This document shows positions 1 to 11,211 of a stretch of DNA of 43,719 bases, one piece after another; within the stretch, counting starts at the first letter, position 1; each line of letters begins with the position of its first letter. A program made the translations under genes and the position numbers. Source of the stretch: Azolla pinnata (Eukaryota; Streptophyta; Polypodiopsida; Salviniales; Salviniaceae); NCBI GenBank assembly GCA_037176905.1, contig JBBBWG010030287.1, positions 5,812-49,530 on the forward strand, read 5' to 3'. The notes below the pieces were generated by a model. The model saw only the letters and a program-made list of their open reading frames with translations, was not told where the DNA came from and did not search any database.

Positions 1-131
1 AAACGAAATCGGTAAAAGCCACTACTCACCCCCGCCACTCTGACAAACCCATCGACGACTCGATTGACAAGGGGGTGCCCAAGATCCACCATGAAGTCGT
101 TGCTGTGGTGGCCTACACGCTCGAGAGGCAT
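1..131 (-). CDS. OEP16: OEP16-like plastid outer envelope channel, first exon (partial, runs off left edge)
   Basis: Reading down the minus strand from the ATG at 131-129, the exon encodes 34 residues beginning MPLERVGHHSNDF and ending in VVDGFVRVAG. It then meets a GTGAGT donor at 29, in phase 0, so 29-1 is intron. The block VDLGHPLVNRVVDGF resembles the N-terminal part of OEP16-1 (VDMGNPFLNLTVDGF, from memory). OEP16 proteins are small Tim17/22/23-related channels of the plastid outer envelope, linked to amino-acid transport and to precursor import. An in-frame TAA lies just upstream of the ATG, so this is the first possible start. A TATA-like stretch sits at about 182-192 on the same strand. 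The helices and the rest of the gene lie outside the window, so the family call rests on one short block. Confidence 0.6.
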   Translation of the reverse strand, partial: MPLERVGHHSNDFMVDLGHPLVNRVVDGFVRVAGVSSGFYRFR

Positions 132-1383
132 GATCGCAAAGCCTCCAACAAATCTGCCCAAGAATTAGGAAGAAAGAGGGAGGATATATACTTATTGGGT
201 TTAGGGGTTTTGCTCAAATGATAAGATTTTGATCTTCTCTTTGTACTCTTGGGTGATTCCCTGTTCTGTCTTTGGATCTCTCTAGGTTAGGGTAGGGGCT
301 TGAGGTGAAGCTATAGCAAGACAAGCGAGTGATGATGGAAACTTGGACCTCCGAAATATAATGGCAGAAGAAGATGATGATGATGAAGATGAAATATGGA
401 GACGAGGAGCTATTATTGGCATGAATCCTCTACACGTGTAAAAACTTTCCCTCTTCATCTCCATGCCTTGCCACCTCTTCTTCTTCTTCTTCTTCTTCTT
501 CTTCTTCATCTTCCTCTTGCCACATCCATGTACTAAACTCTCGGATCTTCTTGGATGTGTAAACTGTGGTGAACTGTTTAAAAGGTTGTGTTGAAGAGCT
601 GTGATCTTAACGTCATTCATTCCACCAAAAAGATCATGGGCTCCATCTCCATTAGAGCCTTTGTGGGGAACGTACAAGTAGCTTGTTTCGACGACATTCG
701 GGTTTGGTTTCACATCGATAGAAGGCCCAAAGTCCAACATAAGCCACGAGCATCAGGCTTTTGCTATGCTTTAAATGTGGATAACTCGAAAACATTGGTT
801 CAGGTTTTGAACAATCGATCGTGTGTTGTAAACATAGGTATTTAAGGTTCAGAGAACTCGAGCACTTCCTATCGATGCGGTCACTTGTGAAACTTCTTCT
901 AGACGTTTTAGTAGGCTATTCAGTTGGGATATTTGAGAGACGGATATTGTAAAGTTCCCAAACTTGTGAAAGTATCAACCAAAGAACTAAGAGCATCATC
1001 ATTAAAAACAAAGAAACAATCCCTAACAGTCCAAACAGAGATTAAAAACATCAGTTAAAACCCCATCTTTGTACACACCAGAAGAATGTAGGGTATAATG
1101 TATACACAAATATCTACAACTTGATAATGTGAAGTTTTGGTAGAAAGAAGTTTTGTTGATTTTAGCTTTCCGAGACAGGATCAGCCGTTTCCACATGAAA
1201 TACAACATCTGCAAAAAACACCACTTGTACACGGCCCTACTTATTTAACACTTGCATCTTCTTCTTCCATTCCTTTACTACTACCTTCTGCAAGGGAACT
1301 CAGATGCTTTTATTGCTACTTCGACTTCCTTTGTACAACCGCGCGCATTCACGACTTTGTTCTTCCTGCCGGATGCTTTTCAT
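132..1383. other. Intergenic stretch between the OEP16-like start and the ACX2 stop
   Basis: This holds the OEP16 promoter side and the ACX2 3' flank. A (CTT)n microsatellite lies at about 477-511. A minus-strand ORF at 282-740 begins with a true ATG and has about 70 non-repetitive residues before it runs into the repeat-encoded lysine tract. I do not recognise it, and it has no visible splice partners. Nothing else here looks like a gene. Confidence 0.5.
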
Positions 1384-4300
1384 CTAAAAACCGACGTAAT
1401 GAGAATACTCCGAGTACTGCCGAGATTTGAGGCCAATGGGTGCTCTCAGAATGAAGTCGGGAATGCCAAAAGCATCAACTAAATCCTTTGCAACAAGACG
1501 CACTTCTGAGCACAAATGTTCTATAAGTCTTTGAATAGCCTGGAGAGCAAGAAGATCATATCACAATGAAAACCATGGATGCAAGTAAAAGTATCTACCC
1601 AAAATTTCCCAAAGTTTCCCCAAATGCCTTGACTAAATCCTTAACACAATTGTGGGGTGTACACACACACACACACACACATTCTCTCGTTTGGGAATCA
1701 ACTGGAGGAACTGGGGGTAATAGCAAAACCTTTATGGTAGCCGGGGATAATCAGTCTTAGATAGGATATTCAAGATAGATTACGTTATAGAACCAATGTT
1801 TCTATAGACTCCCCCTACTCACCTTTGCCTTGTTGGGAGCAACATAATCTTGGTTCCTATATGTCCCAATATCTTGCCAAATCCGATCCAGTGCATACAG
1901 ATCACAAAGGAGCTTCAATTGATCTCTTGCAATCTTATCTTGGCATCTACAAAATATCATAAAGCATAAAATTAGAATGGGCATAGAACCCATCAGATAA
2001 TAAGGACTTAAGATTTAATCCATACAATGTGACGACACACTAAACAACCTTTTGAGCTCGAATTACCTGTTCACAGCTTCAATAAATTTCTCAAGAATCA
2101 CAGTTTCAATATGAGATTCAGCCAGTGTAAGTAGATGGTTAAGACATAGATTCCATGCCTCAAAACTTCCATGCTGCTTCGAGTGCTTCCTCAATCGAAG
2201 AGCTACTGTTTGCAACAATTTTGCCGTCCGATACTGCACAAATAAGGTTAAATAAAATCACAAACTGTTCCAATACATTTTAAACACAATCATGGCCTAT
2301 GAAGTGTTATGAGTGTCTAGAATAATCTCCAGGTCAAATAAGCATTGCATTCATACAGTTATATAAATTCATACCCGAAATGCATCCAGTTGGAAGTTTG
2401 AATCCCTCAAATGTCCTTCACCTTCACGATGTGTTACAACTGGGTTTGTCTGTGAAAGATAAGTGCCCATGGAATCCTTCAGATAAATCCAGGTAACACT
2501 AAGAGCACCTCCTTCAAACTTCTTTTTGAATTGTTTTAAGAGATCTGCAGCTACCTAAACATGCAAAAAAATACATTATGAATCACGTTAAGCACCATCA
2601 TATTTCGATGTACCATCATAGAAATAAAGTTGTGCTAGTCAACCTGCTGTAATAAAACGGTGTTATCACCCTCAAATGTCTGGAATATGTCATGATCATT
2701 TCGCAAGCTGCCAAACCTATTAACAGCTGCATAGCCATGGCCACCACATGCTTCTCTACACACACTTATTGACTTTGCCGTGTATGCAGTAACATAGGAC
2801 TTCAATCCAGCAGATAGAGCATGCACATCTGCAATGACTTCGTCGTCATGACTTCTCTTCATCTCGACATACCTTTCAACCAGATAATCTGTTGCAAAAT
2901 GGAAAGCATAGGCTGATGCTAGCATAGGAAGCAACCTAGATTGCTGTGATTGGTAATCAAGGATGCTAATTTCTGGTTGATTGGGTGGGCCAAATTGCTG
3001 CCTAAGCAATGAATATCGAACTGCAATGGTCACTGCAGCCTTTAGGACACCAACTGAACCATAAGCCAATCCAACTCTTCCTCCAACAAGTTCACCCAAA
3101 GTTGCAGCAAATCGTTTGTTCACCGTAGGAAGAGGGCTTGTATAGACACCATCTCTAGATAAATCTCCAAACCTGTTGAGAAGGTTGTCACGTGGGATCC
3201 GAACATTATGGAATCGAAGAGCACCATTATCTACACCATTCAATCCTACTTTAACACCACAATCACGTATCTCCACACCAGGCATCGGTGCATGTGACAG
3301 CATACTCCGAATAGGAACAATAAATGCATGAACACCTGCAAAAAACTCACAGTGTCAAGATCTCTCTCTCTCTCTCTCTCAATGTTATTTGTACTGCAAT
3401 TGTTAATGCCATTATACCCATATCCATCTCAGCTCCAGATGAACCACTCAATGATGGTAATTTGAGTCTAGCAAAGACAGTTGCAAATTTTCCATGCACC
3501 GCTGCATTTCCAATCCACCACTTTGTTGCTCCTTCATTAGGCGTGTTAATGATAAACTCGTCTGTCTCCTTATCAAATGTTGCAGTTGTTTGAATTCCTT
3601 GAACATTGGATCCTACATACAAAAACAATAATCTAATAACTTACCACCAGCAGAAGATAACACCGGGAATAGATCAAATTGCACTCCACAAAATAGCAGA
3701 TGTTTACCATGATGAAGCTCTGTCATTGCAAAGCATCCTGTATAATCCAGATTTTGGATACCGTCGTAGTACTTATCTCTGTGTTTCTGAGTGCCCAGAT
3801 TAATGACACTACCTCCCCACAGGCTGAAAGATGGAAGTTTTTCAAGCACATTAGGCATCAAATTTTCATTGACATACAAACGACTACTATGCTTATCAAA
3901 AGAAAAAAAAAATGGAATGCATTTTACACACAAAAGCACCAAACATCATCAAAATATCAGAAATTTCATTATATATTGTGAGTGCAATGTAGTGGATTGA
4001 CAAAGTTAATTTTTATCATTTTAAACATATTATACGTGTCGTCCAGAAACGAATTTCCTTGATTTAATGTTGTTAAAATGTTGATTAACCAGACGTCACT
4101 GAATAGAATCATTCTGTTTATTAGCGTTATGAAATTTGATTTATACAATGTGTTCATTTGTTGAAATACATTAAGATATTTACTCCACGAATTTTTGACA
4201 ACTTCGTAAATCCTTCAGGTTATCCAGTAAGAAACCTTTCTTTGAAACACAAAAAATGAAACTGAAATAAAATAGAATGATATGGTTTGTGATTCCCAAT

Positions 4301-5546
4301 TAGAAGGCTCAGCGATGAATATTTTCTAAGTGCACACCATACTATTACACAATTCAATGACCATGGGGATTCTTACACCAACTGTAATTAGAATCCAGTA
4401 ATCCCAACCACAAACCGAGGCCAATATATGCAAGAATAAAATGAGACTCAAAATCCTGAATTGAATAATAATAATTCTGTTCCAACTCTTGGATGATTGT
4501 TCATCAATATGTGTAAAGGCTACAAAGAAAAACTCTTGTATAAGATCATCAAAGAGAATCATTTGGCAGCCTTCAACTTTCACAAAATCGCCACAGAAAC
4601 TTAAGCTTTCGAAAAACTCTATAGGTAGTGTTCAATATTTCAAAACTTCTTACGCAGAGAAGGTAAAAAAGTTACAGTTTGTGAATAAAACGGAAAAGTC
4701 CAGATGACTTCTGTATGAACTTCAGTATCAAAAATTCCAACCATAGAAATACTCAGAATTCATTTGAGCACTTAACACGAAACATGAACACCGAATTCCA
4801 ATTTAACATGCCAGCATAAGATTTTCGAAAGAATCAAGTCTAAAAACAAAGACTTTGACTCATCGGATAGAATCTTTTCATGGATTTACGGCTCAAGACC
4901 TTTGGCTACAAATGGTTAATTTACGGAGAAACAGAAGATGCAATTTTCCATCTAAAATTCAAATAAAGAAGATGCGAAACTTACAAATAAGACGTGGAAG
5001 AAAAAGAAGAAGAATTCATTCTTAGGCGACAGGAGTGGCATACCTGTACTGGACTCCAAGCTTGATAGCCAAAGAGAGATCGATATGGCCGACGGCTTCT
5101 GTGAGCGCGAAATACTTTGCAGGATCCTGAGAGAGAAGATCCAGAGGACGAATACCTATGTCTTTCACGATAGCCACGAGTTGCCTCATAGCTAGCTCGC
5201 GATGATCGTCTTTATATATCTCCACAGGATTCAAAAGCTCTGGATGTTGCCTGAAGTAGTAAAGAATCGGTTCTTGGATGCTTCGATACTTCCCCGAGAC
5301 TATACTTGACAGCGCTTTCAATGACGAGGAAGGAGATGAGGAAACTGACGATGAGATCAATTCTTCTGTCGCAGAAGAAACCGAACATATCTGAGGTCCG
5401 ATCTGATGTTGACGAGGAAAAGGATGGCGGTGGCTATGGCGGGGTTCGTCAGGTGAAGATGAAGAGGCCATGATGTGCTCGGCGAGGAGGCGAATGCGTC
5501 TGCGTGATTTCTCTTCCTCGCCGGAAATGAGAGAAATAGAATCCAT
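1384..5546 (-). CDS. ACX2: Peroxisomal acyl-CoA oxidase, long-chain type (ACX2), 8 exons
   Basis: Exons are 5546-5044, 3823-3708, 3612-3418, 3335-2644, 2554-2375, 2233-2067, 1946-1823 and 1539-1384. All junctions are GT-AG and in phase, giving 710 residues; Arabidopsis ACX2 is about 690. The enzyme is a FAD flavoprotein that makes trans-2-enoyl-CoA from long-chain acyl-CoA and passes electrons to oxygen, the first step of peroxisomal beta-oxidation. Visible motifs are the N-terminal PTS2-type nonapeptide RIRLLAEHI (residues 17-25), [28 protein letters not shown] (substrate and FAD side), [14 protein letters not shown] (about 467-480) and [11 protein letters not shown], whose Glu493 is the expected catalytic base. 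The chain ends YVGF with no PTS1, as in ACX2. The start is the first ATG in the frame; the frame is open further upstream but has no other ATG. Intron 1 is 1.2 kb and holds nothing I recognise. Confidence 0.95.
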
Positions 5547-6180
5547 GGCGACCGAAAGGATTAGATGCAAAAGTCCTCGGCTTAGCAGGAACTGCGAGGG
5601 AAACGATGTCGAGCCGACCAATCGAGATGAAATGGAAGCTTTTTCTGTGCGTGAAGGGAATGAAGAATCCTCCGGAAGCGGCTGCTCGGAACCCTAAAAT
5701 TGGACGAGAAGAACTGACTGTTTTCCAAGAAGAAGAAGAAGAAGTGAAACCTACCACGTAACCATGTACAAGAATCAATGGAAGCAGTGGCAAGAAGTGG
5801 GAAGGTAGAACTCAATTAGAAAACCCTAGAAAATGAAGGGCGAAGATATTTTCGAAACCCTAGAAAGCTTTCGCCGCCCTGACTGTGTGTCGAACAAAAC
5901 CCTAAACCAATGGAGAGGAATAGAAGTCGGAAGAAAGGAAGAAAGAAAGAAAGAACGAATTCTTGAAACCCTAAAATCAATGGCGAAGCAAGGAACGAAA
6001 CCCTAGCCTCTGTATATCTATCTCAGAACAGGAATTCCTCAAACCCTAATTTTGGAGCTCATAATTTGCTTGGCTGATTGACAATCAATAATGGCAGTTA
6101 GGAAGAAAGAGGAGAACGAAGATGGATTAGGATGCGGGGGAAGGAAATCCTAGAATTTCGCCGTGAAACGGTCAACAGAA
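5547..6180 (-). promoter_or_regulatory. ACX2 upstream region with a run of telo-boxes
   Basis: The 5' flank of ACX2 carries AAACCCTA-type telo-boxes (AACCCTAA/G) near 5690, 5821, 5857, 5898, 5967, 5998 and 6041, mostly 30-50 bp apart. A short GAA tract at about 5728-5745 reads as (CTT)n in the transcript. Telo-boxes are known from promoters of ribosomal and cell-cycle genes and are targets of telobox-binding and Polycomb-recruiting factors in plants. Their function here is inferred only from position. Confidence 0.5.
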
Positions 6181-6300
6181 AACGAAATAAAAAATACGGT
6201 GCGCACGAGGAAGAATACGTATTCGTATACGAAGTACGATGAATAAATACATACACTACACAATACGTATGCTACGTATTTTTAAAAGCAGGAAAATAAA

Positions 6301-6785
6301 CCAAAAAAAAACGCCTAACAAAGTTATAAATTGCATTTTAACATTTTAACGCCTACTAAAATCAGAAATTACAAATTAACGCCCACTTAATCTTGTTAGC
6401 ATAACGTTAATTGATTTTATTCCTGATCATTTCCCACTAATCGATCCTAATCGATTCCCTTTTCTTTTCCAAATAAATTTCCACCCGTTAGTATTGAGGA
6501 ATGTCGAAATAGCTTTGAAGCAACGAGGTATTGTATCATATCGACATAAGTTACTATATTCGATAAACAAAAGTTGGTAATTTTAGAATTTAATTAATTA
6601 AGTAATGCATTATTTTTGGTGTTAGTCAATAATTGAACGTTAGTTAATTGATTAATTTGAAATTAATTGAGTTCACAATTAATTGATTTGGTGTTAATCA
6701 ATTAAGCAAGAGTTAATTCTAAAAATTAGGCGTTAATTTGTATTTTCTAGTTTTAATAGGCGGGTATTTTTTGGGTAATTTTTCC
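6301..6785. mobile_element. MITE-like element, copy A
   Basis: The left end carries AACGCCTAACAAAGTTATAA, then a second block of the form CGCCTACTAAAATCAGAAAT with ACAAATTAACGCC. The right end (about 6712-6780) carries the inverse of the second block. The interior is AT-rich with many TTAATTAATT runs and no ORF. Short length, imperfect terminal inverted repeats and further copies nearby suggest a non-autonomous DNA transposon. No clear target-site duplication could be fixed by eye, so the boundaries are approximate. Confidence 0.5.
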
Positions 6786-6865
6786 TAAATGAGAATACAA
6801 AAATACAATCAATGAAAGGCTATCTGTCACTACAAAGTATTCAGATCTATTTTGAGAGATTTACC

Positions 6866-7265
6866 AAAAAAACGTCTAACAAAATTATAAATTATATTTT
6901 AATGCTCACTAAAAATTAATGCACAATCTTACTATTACTATTTTCCTAATCGAAGGTCGCGTTAATTAATTCATACCCTTAATTACCCTCACTATAATTA
7001 GGCCATCATCTCAATCGTCTAATGTAATTACTATTGATTATCCAATATAGTTGGGCGCATTCTCAGTGAAGTTGCTCCATTATCGATTCAACTTTAAATT
7101 TTGTTCGACCAACAATTGCATCAAAAGTGATCAAGATTACGACTTAATTAGCGCGAACACCAATCAGGAAATAGCAGCAGCAAGACTACGTGTTAATTTG
7201 TAGCTTCTAATGTCGGTTACGCGTTAAAACATAAATTATAAAATTTGTTAGGCGTTTTGTTTTCT
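6866..7265. mobile_element. MITE-like element, copy B, with matching inverted ends
   Basis: The left end reads AACGTCTAACAAAATTATAA. The right end, read on the minus strand from about 7260, gives AAACGCCTAACAAATTTTAT followed by a GTTTTAACG stretch. These are clear imperfect terminal inverted repeats of at least 35 bp. The interior is AT-rich and non-coding. The ends are the same family as those at 6301, 7695 and 21775. Boundaries are approximate because no target duplication is obvious. Confidence 0.55.
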
Positions 7266-7559
7266 CTCGCAATTTCTCCCACTCCATTAGGTAAAGTTGC
7301 ATAATCTTAAATCGTAGAAAATTAAAAAATTTTCATCTAATCTTAGGCAGGATACGGAATACGAAGCGCGAGCTCCGTATAAATACGGAATACGCGTACA
7401 GGAAGGATCATAAACATACGTATGTATTTCTCCCGACTTCTTTCTCTTTATTTAATTGATTTTCTCGTTTTTTATGTTTTGTTTTCCCGCTTTGGCTTTT
7501 GTTATTTTTTAGGTATTTTTTTTCGGCTCTGTCTTGGCGGGCATTTCGGGTGTTCCAAG

Positions 7560-7680
7560 GCCGGATGACGTGGCAGCGCGCGCCGCGGATGACGTGGCGG
7601 GATCGCCACGTGGCATGACACGTCAGCCTTCCCGCCACGTGGCGGAACCGCCACGTCGGATGCCTTCCCGCCACACGTTT
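7560..7680. promoter_or_regulatory. GC-rich cluster of seven ACGT-core (G-box/ABRE-like) motifs
   Basis: In about 120 bp there are seven ACGT cores, most as GACGTGGC, CCACGTGG or CCACGTCGG, including the perfect 14-bp palindrome CCGCCACGTGGCGG. The block is strongly GC-rich inside AT-rich surroundings. ACGTGGC is the classical ABRE/G-box core bound by bZIP factors. No gene start lies within about 2 kb, so this may be an isolated enhancer or the decayed remains of a GC-rich repeat. Confidence 0.45.
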
Positions 7681-7694
7681 CTTCATTACCATTA

Positions 7695-7990
7695 ATTAAA
7701 CATAAGGGAAAAATTAACGAGCAGAAAGCTCCAAACGCTTTTTCTTAATCACAGTTTAAACGCCAACTAGAACTAGAGAGATACGGATTAACGCCTTGTT
7801 TCATCGTTCACGTGATTGACTCTTAACCGATTCTTCTCTCTCCAGCTCTTCTGCTTACTACTTGTTTCCTGCTTCCTACGATCGTTTTACTAATCGATCG
7901 ATTCCCTTACTTGGTTCGATTAATAAAAGCGAGTAATTTTAGAATCTAATTAATTTTGGTGCTCATCAATTAATTGGGGGATCATTTCTA
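7695..7990. mobile_element. MITE-like element, copy C (diverged or truncated)
   Basis: The left part carries AACGCCAACTAGAACTAGAG followed by GGATTAACGCC, matching the second terminal block of copy A. The interior repeats copy A landmarks in the same order (an ATCGATTCCCTT block, then TAATTTTAGAATCTAATTAA, then GGTGCTCATCAATTAATT). A clean right end is not visible, so this is a partial relative. Confidence 0.4.
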
Positions 7991-9602
7991 GCAGCTGGCA
8001 AACACAGAATGAATGAAGTGGGCAGTGACCGATTAAATTACGAAAACTTACGTTCTCAAACAATACCCCCTAATAACTCTGACATCCAGAATCCAATTGC
8101 TTGTATCAATTTTGTATACAGATAGGTAAAAGATCCCTAATTTCAACCAGTTTGGATTGCAACGATATAATTGTACGGTAAAAGGACGAGTGCTGGGAGC
8201 TTTGACATAAATATAGAAGGCGTGGGGTATCACAAAGATGTTCCCTGCGTGATATATATTGGAAAATATAGAAGATATTTACCACACTGGAAATACAATG
8301 CAAGAGCAGTATGGAACCATGAAAGGAAAAATTGGAAAAACGACGAGAGACAACATGATTGTATGTTTAGATTTTATGACCAGAAAATCATGGTTCTTTT
8401 TCTCTTTTACTTGCAACAACATGAGGTTCTGTTGCAGATATGTAACATAGATATGACTATTTTCAACCTCCTGATCGCAAGACGGTAAAGGGCGAGAGGT
8501 TAACTTCATGCACTATTGTTTGTATCACCTTTGCCCAAAGTTCAGACCTCAAACATGCATGTTAAATCAACATCGTCTCTTGTTGCTGGATTGCCTGTTT
8601 CTCCTTCATTTGGGGTGTAGGAAACTATTATTCATTCGTGTGCTTGATTCCCTCTGTTAGACAAGTGCTCAAATAAGACCAAATAGTTGCATTTGGATGG
8701 AGCTTGTTTCGACGTTAAGAGCGCTACAGTCACATTTTCTTTTGTTATGATCATGTTATTCAATAATAGCCCGTTCGGGTTGTAATTGGCTTGATTATTG
8801 AAACCATCAATGTATGAATGCTTACTTCTACAGACCTCAATACCTGCAGATTCCTTTGTGCATCCTCACGATGCCAAATGCCACCAAATTTCCAACTACA
8901 CCTTGTGATACCATAGTAAAACCCAATTCCAAATCTCATTCGTCTCTCGAAAGTCTAAAGCCAAGACGTAATAATAACCAATTCAAACACCAAAACTTCT
9001 AGTGGAAGTTCTCATCACTCAATTCATCTCCAATTTAAATTCAGCAAACCCATGTACTAAAGCCAGTAGCCAAAACTGCTTTATATTTCCATCAGATTTG
9101 GATAGAACTGTACAGGGCAAAACATAGTGGGAATAGATGTAGCAGTATTTGGAGGAAACACAATGAAGACCTATTGTAGCAAGAGACTATTGGAAACTCA
9201 GACAATACACAAGGTTTCTCAGAAGAACATATAAGAATGCTGTTGTAGAAGACAATACAATGACCTACAAAAGCATTCTTTTCATAGCCCAAACTCAAAA
9301 TGATTTGCGCAAAAAACTACAATTGGACATGCTTTATCAGAAACGACATCGTGGTCTAGATGATGAAGACTAAAAATAATTAAAATGTTTATACATATTT
9401 TAACCGTCAAGACCAAAGCAGCTTACTATTGATGATTCCAAAAGGTAAACGTTCATGTGTCAATCTCATGAAGAAAGAAACTCTTCCAAAATATATTTCC
9501 CACAGAGCTACTTCTTCTAAGCAGACTCAGATCTGGAAAAAAAAACTCCGAATACAAAATGCAAAGCACACTACTAGCTCTCCTGGTTGAATCCAATTGA
9601 CA

Positions 9603-11211
9603 TTAATCGAACAATGAGAATCCCATATCCTCGTCACTTTCTTCTTCCTTCTCCTTCACTTCCTCCTTTTTCTCTTCAGCAGCGGGTGCAGCCGCAGCAG
9701 CTGCACCACCACCACCACCACCTGATGCTACTCCACCACCAGAAATGAAGCCTCCACCTCCACCTCCACCAATAATCACCTGCTTATATTCACACCATGA
9801 GAACCATCACCTCTATGCTTGCTTGATTATGGCCTTCCCGATACTGACATTAAACCACGACCATCATACTAGGTTGCTTACGGTTTTTTAGAAGCTTCAT
9901 GACTTTCATGCGTTCACTTACCACTCCAGTTCTAAGGCCCAAAAATACATCCCAAATCCAATCCTTGCTTAGATATGCAGCAGTAACTACTTCATGTTTC
10001 CAAAACCTACGATGGCCCTCAAGCTTTCTTAGATTTGGACTGTCTGACCATTTAAGTTTCCCATGCAGAATTCTAGACTTTACAGGTTACGACTTTGAAC
10101 ATTTTAAGCAGTATTTCATATGCTGATATGCGTTTTTGGGACTTTAATTTGCACAACACAAATAGAATTCTTGATGAACGTACTGATTAGCATACAAATG
10201 ATTCCCTTCAATCAGTGCTTGGAGAGCCCTGGACTATTGCAGATATTCTAATCTACTACACAATAATTCATCTGTTGATATGTATTTCGAGTGCTTTGAT
10301 TTTGCACTACTTGATCTGTGAAAAATAACAACAATCCTAATACTTAAAAAGCAAATTCAATGATTTGCCTAGAAACATATATTAAATCTATAAACACAGC
10401 GAAAACCCCAGTGTACAATAAAAGAGGAAACATAATCATCAAAAGACGAGAGGAAACATAAAAAGCCATGAAATCAACGGCGGATCAGAAAAACTAATGC
10501 CTTCAAAAAAACAGGAAAAGAGTAGGATTAGTTGGCATCTATAGAACCGGAAGCCAAGCATATTACAGAATCTATGCTATCACAAGTAACCTGAGTTAGT
10601 TCACAGAAGAAAACATAACGAAACATAAAACCGGGATGAATACATATACCCACAAAACGTTTCTGCATACAAACAGGTTATATTTTTTAGGAGTAACTAG
10701 ATGAGAATTTGACGAAGCTAAAGAATTCACCAGATCTGTGCTAGGACTCCTGTCATAATAACTACTTCTTAAAGAGTTATAAAAATGTCCTACAGAGCTG
10801 AAGACGAAGGTGAAAGAGGATATCGGCCGAAACATACATTGCACATGAAAGAAGCCTAGCAGAAACATTAGGTTACAGAATATTGGATATCAAAAACTGT
10901 CATCCAAAACTTCTGAGAAACAGGTGCCTTAATCTGAGAAAGCGAAGGAAAAAGGCGGCAACGACAAAAAAATAAAAGGAGATAGAAGGTAGACTAACCT
11001 GGAAGACAGCCGACTTGGGAGTGATATAAGCGAAGGAAGAGGAAACGGAGCCAGCAGCGCCAGAAGAGAGGGAGAGCTTGGTGAGCAGGCGCTGCAGATC
11101 GAAGGAGGAATCAGCGGATCCTTCAAGAGATCCGCCATCGGAGGAAGCAGGATGTTGCTTGGCGGACCATGAATCACCGTCGTGCTTGCAGACGAAGGTG
11201 AAGACGGCCAT
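9603..11211 (-). CDS. RPP3: 60S acidic ribosomal protein P3, 2 exons
   Basis: Exon 1 is 11211-10999 (71 codons, [20 protein letters not shown] to PKSAVFQ). Exon 2 is 9779-9603 and begins [16 protein letters not shown]. Phase is 0, with a GTTAGT donor and a GCAG acceptor, giving 129 residues; the family is usually 110-125. P3 is a plant-specific member of the acidic stalk proteins that dimerise on P0 and recruit elongation factors to the large ribosomal subunit. Diagnostic features are the FTFVCK...W.AKQH start, the Gly- and Ala-rich hinge, and the acidic tail ending [12 protein letters not shown]. Intron 1 (10998-9780) is 1.2 kb and holds nothing recognised. A (GAA)n tract and a telo-box (AAACCCTAAA, about 11322) lie just upstream, typical of ribosomal-protein promoters. 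Confidence 0.95.

Larger units (their letters stand above)
6181..9602. other. Gene-free stretch holding MITE-like repeats and a GC-rich motif block
   Basis: No conserved coding region is visible in any frame. The interval holds the repeat elements described separately (6301-6785, 6866-7265, 7695-7990) and the ACGT-core cluster at 7560-7680. From about 8000 to 9600 the sequence is AT-rich with only short ORFs that resemble no family I know. The last few hundred bases are the 3' flank of the P3 gene. Confidence 0.5.
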
